NCBI GenBank assembly: GCA_030141605.1
Contig: JAQGDQ010001040.1
Location: 22,780 to 68,280 of the forward strand
Source of the DNA: Tubiluchus corallicola
Lineage: Eukaryota > Priapulida > Priapulimorpha > Priapulimorphida > Tubiluchidae
Reading direction: 5' to 3'
Length of the DNA stretch: 45,501 nt
Below the pieces are notes generated by a model, which was not told the origin of the DNA, did no database searches, and saw nothing but the letters and a program-made list of their open reading frames with translations. Position 1 is the first letter of the stretch. Each line of letters opens with the position of its first letter. Below, in pieces: positions 44,901-45,501 of the stretch. The position numbers and the translations under genes were made by a program.

Positions 44901-45501
44901 CCAATAAATGGTATGGGTCTTCTCTACCACATTGCCTTCACCAGGGCGTCGGACTTCAGAAAGTGCGCAGATATCAATGTTGACGTCGTTTAGAGCTTCA
45001 CAAATAATCGCAGTGGCCCTCTCCGGCCGTAAATTTCCATTATTATCATTTGTGGTTCTGACATTCCAACATCCTAAACTAAGGAGATTCTTGGGTTGTG
45101 GGCTTCGCAAATTCCTCACCGTTGCCACTGGACGGCGCGTCGGCTCCCCCGGACGTGGTAGCATAGGGTTGTCATCATTTGTCGTAGTCATCATCATGGA
45201 GAAAGAATTAGCACTGAGACGCTTGCGCGCGAGAAGAGATGGCCGCGCAAAGTCCACCTCCACTTGGCAGATAGAGTGTAGATCGGCGGCATGAAGAAAC
45301 ACGACGGCCGCACTCATAATCTGTTGCACCGCAGTGAAGACAACCAGAAAACAGGCCGAATCGGCAAAATGAATTGCTAGCTTCTCGATGAGCCATGCCA
45401 TGCCAGAAGACGAGTTGCCAGCCTTGCACGCCATGAACCATCATCCACACAAGCTGCTGCCCTTGTGCTTGGGTGCCTTCATCCGCTTTTACAGCCGTTG
45501 G
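42000..45501 (-). mobile_element. LINE (non-LTR retrotransposon) with intact ORF
   Basis: A minus-strand non-LTR element that carries an uninterrupted endonuclease-reverse transcriptase ORF. Downstream of the stop a 3' UTR of about 80 bp leads to ATTTATTTATTTATTT-type sequence (about 42010-42030), which on the element strand is a TAAA-repeat tail. The 5' end is not resolved and may lie beyond the window. The element has the same orientation as the SCLT1 gene whose intron it occupies. Base composition is clearly more GC-rich than the surroundings. Confidence 0.9.
42117..45434 (-). CDS. LINE endonuclease / reverse transcriptase polyprotein, 1105 codons
   Basis: One open frame encodes an apurinic-type endonuclease followed by a reverse transcriptase, the enzymes for target-primed reverse transcription. 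The endonuclease spans about residues 117-370: CWNVRT (W123), SEVRR, the GDMNARVG motif with catalytic-site D264, and TDHRLVV. The RT spans about 565-850: RRKSPGPDGVPPEV, GNYRGISLL, FIDFTKAFDS (D704), GVKQGCKLAPSLF and the active site YADD at 825-828. The C-terminal third has TYGQETWTL, LRHILRIRWDDYV and LRWFGHVVRM, a domain common to many invertebrate LINEs. No stop or frameshift breaks it. The first 110 residues are not recognisable, so translation may begin further in, or an upstream ORF may be missing. The clade (RTE- or CR1-like) is not resolved. Confidence 0.93.
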   Translation of the reverse strand: MACKAGNSSSGMAWLIEKLAIHFADSACFLVVFTAVQQIMSAAVVFLHAADLHSICQVEVDFARPSLLARKRLSANSFSMMMTTTNDDNPMLPRPGEPTRRPVATVRNLRSPQPKNLLSLGCWNVRTTNDNNGNLRPERATAIICEALNDVNIDICALSEVRRPGEGNVVEKTHTIYWSGGVHQVAGVGFAVSNKLQLESQPLAINDRLMMLKLRLQDRSFLTLFSVYGPTLQCSNHEKESFYDNLTAHARQAANDGKVIILGDMNARVGRDSMTWPGVLGKHGTGNMNSNGLLLLEFCARMEFSVTGSFFRLHDRMKTTWQHARSKHWHQLDHILACKKAMSDNNIRVTKASLTADCFTDHRLVVCKCSFMLQKPARPQRPPKRFNVEVDEGKESKLQVYLANVLSDCRPSWDETKEILLNSAEAVFGKQGNRNRDWFNELEIGALVKDKKNRRELRNHIRLMKNQWFQDRANEVERHAQMKNFREFYASLNAVYGPTSRCNHPIKSIAGDTLNSSNDIQNRWMEHFSTLLNQTTDADFTILEDIPQLPVIDEMDGLVTLEELKYSIRRIKRRKSPGPDGVPPEVIIHGGASLQNHLLELFNVIWRTGDMPHDFVNANITILFKKGDRSDCGNYRGISLLSVVGKLFADILLVRLDKILERIYPESQSGYRRDRSTIDGIFTICQLMEKTREHRTSMHIAFIDFTKAFDSVNRELLYKVLSKCGCPDRFTSMVKALHTDMLARLSVNGQLSDPVEYNSGVKQGCKLAPSLFELFAAVLLQVAFGRLGSTKSIHVRFRYDGDIFDLRRLKARTKTRMMFLREAQYADDIAIFSDNPEDLQDLIDIYNETAKRMGLRINKRKTETMSVGSSDSVNFTIDGEQLGSVQRFKYLGSYICSCTRLDTELHARINAAASSFGRMRKRVFDNHDLTIATKLQVYKQCIIPQLTYGQETWTLYQDQVRSLRAVQQRHLRHILRIRWDDYVPNEDVLARAKMEDIEVTLTKAQLRWFGHVVRMNDKRPTKALLHGELTSGSRSVGRPLLRFKDKVKFFLRKGGMLDKLPFAVHDRPAWRSLVNNCAEKLDEERRMLGYARRFKSWIRDGFMDI

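Noticed and set aside
42357-45294. Plus-strand and alternative-frame ORFs of 62-129 codons within the LINE
   Set aside because: They are shadows of the 1105-codon LINE frame.

Overview
This window is metazoan nuclear DNA, most likely from an invertebrate. It is AT-rich, its genes are split by GT-AG introns of tens to thousands of bases, and intergenic and intronic DNA is full of microsatellites, minisatellites, SINEs, a LINE and short DNA transposons. I cannot place it in a phylum. There are no operons, CRISPR arrays or other prokaryotic features. The coding content was found by assembling short exons with matching reading phase and splice sites; almost all long open frames here are not genes, apart from the LINE.

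Gene layout, left to right. (1) At 158-5370 on the minus strand is the 5' part of an unrecognised gene with a coiled-coil exon, cut by the left edge. (2) At 10271-17411, minus strand, is a complete seven-exon RPAIN gene (RPA-interacting protein, 238 aa). (3) At 17601-30721, plus strand, is a complete eleven-exon B3GNTL1 gene (family-2 glycosyltransferase, reported in human as the queuosine-tRNA galactosyltransferase; 351 aa). Its ATG lies only 189 bp from that of RPAIN, so the two are head to head and probably share a promoter. (4) At 32572-41808, minus strand, are the last exons of an SCLT1-like gene (centriole distal-appendage coiled-coil protein), convergent with B3GNTL1; the rest lies beyond the right edge. 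The three recognised genes have unrelated roles (replication-protein import, tRNA modification, cilium assembly), so I see no shared pathway.

Mobile DNA. An intact 1105-codon endonuclease/reverse-transcriptase LINE ORF (42117-45434, minus) sits in an SCLT1 intron. A 509-bp SINE with a full-length 5S rRNA head and a LINE-derived tail (39587-40095) is bounded by an 11-bp target-site duplication. A tRNA-derived SINE family occurs twice in opposite orientation (13300-13815 and 40565-40906). Short DNA transposons include a hAT-like element with a perfect 8-bp duplication (37534-37988), two copies of another hAT-like family (16010-16618 and 20221-20912), a palindromic Harbinger-like element (2726-2904) and a pogo-like element (28223-28812).

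Tandem repeats. Three minisatellites stand close to exons: a 31-bp unit (12360-12700, RPAIN intron), a 52-bp unit (30772-31927, just after the B3GNTL1 stop) and a 35-bp unit (34847-35625, SCLT1 intron).

I did not find a new multi-gene system. The most interesting items are the 5S-headed SINE, the invertebrate B3GNTL1 with its head-to-head partner, a 24-nt optional exon or internal start in SCLT1, and the exon-hugging minisatellites.
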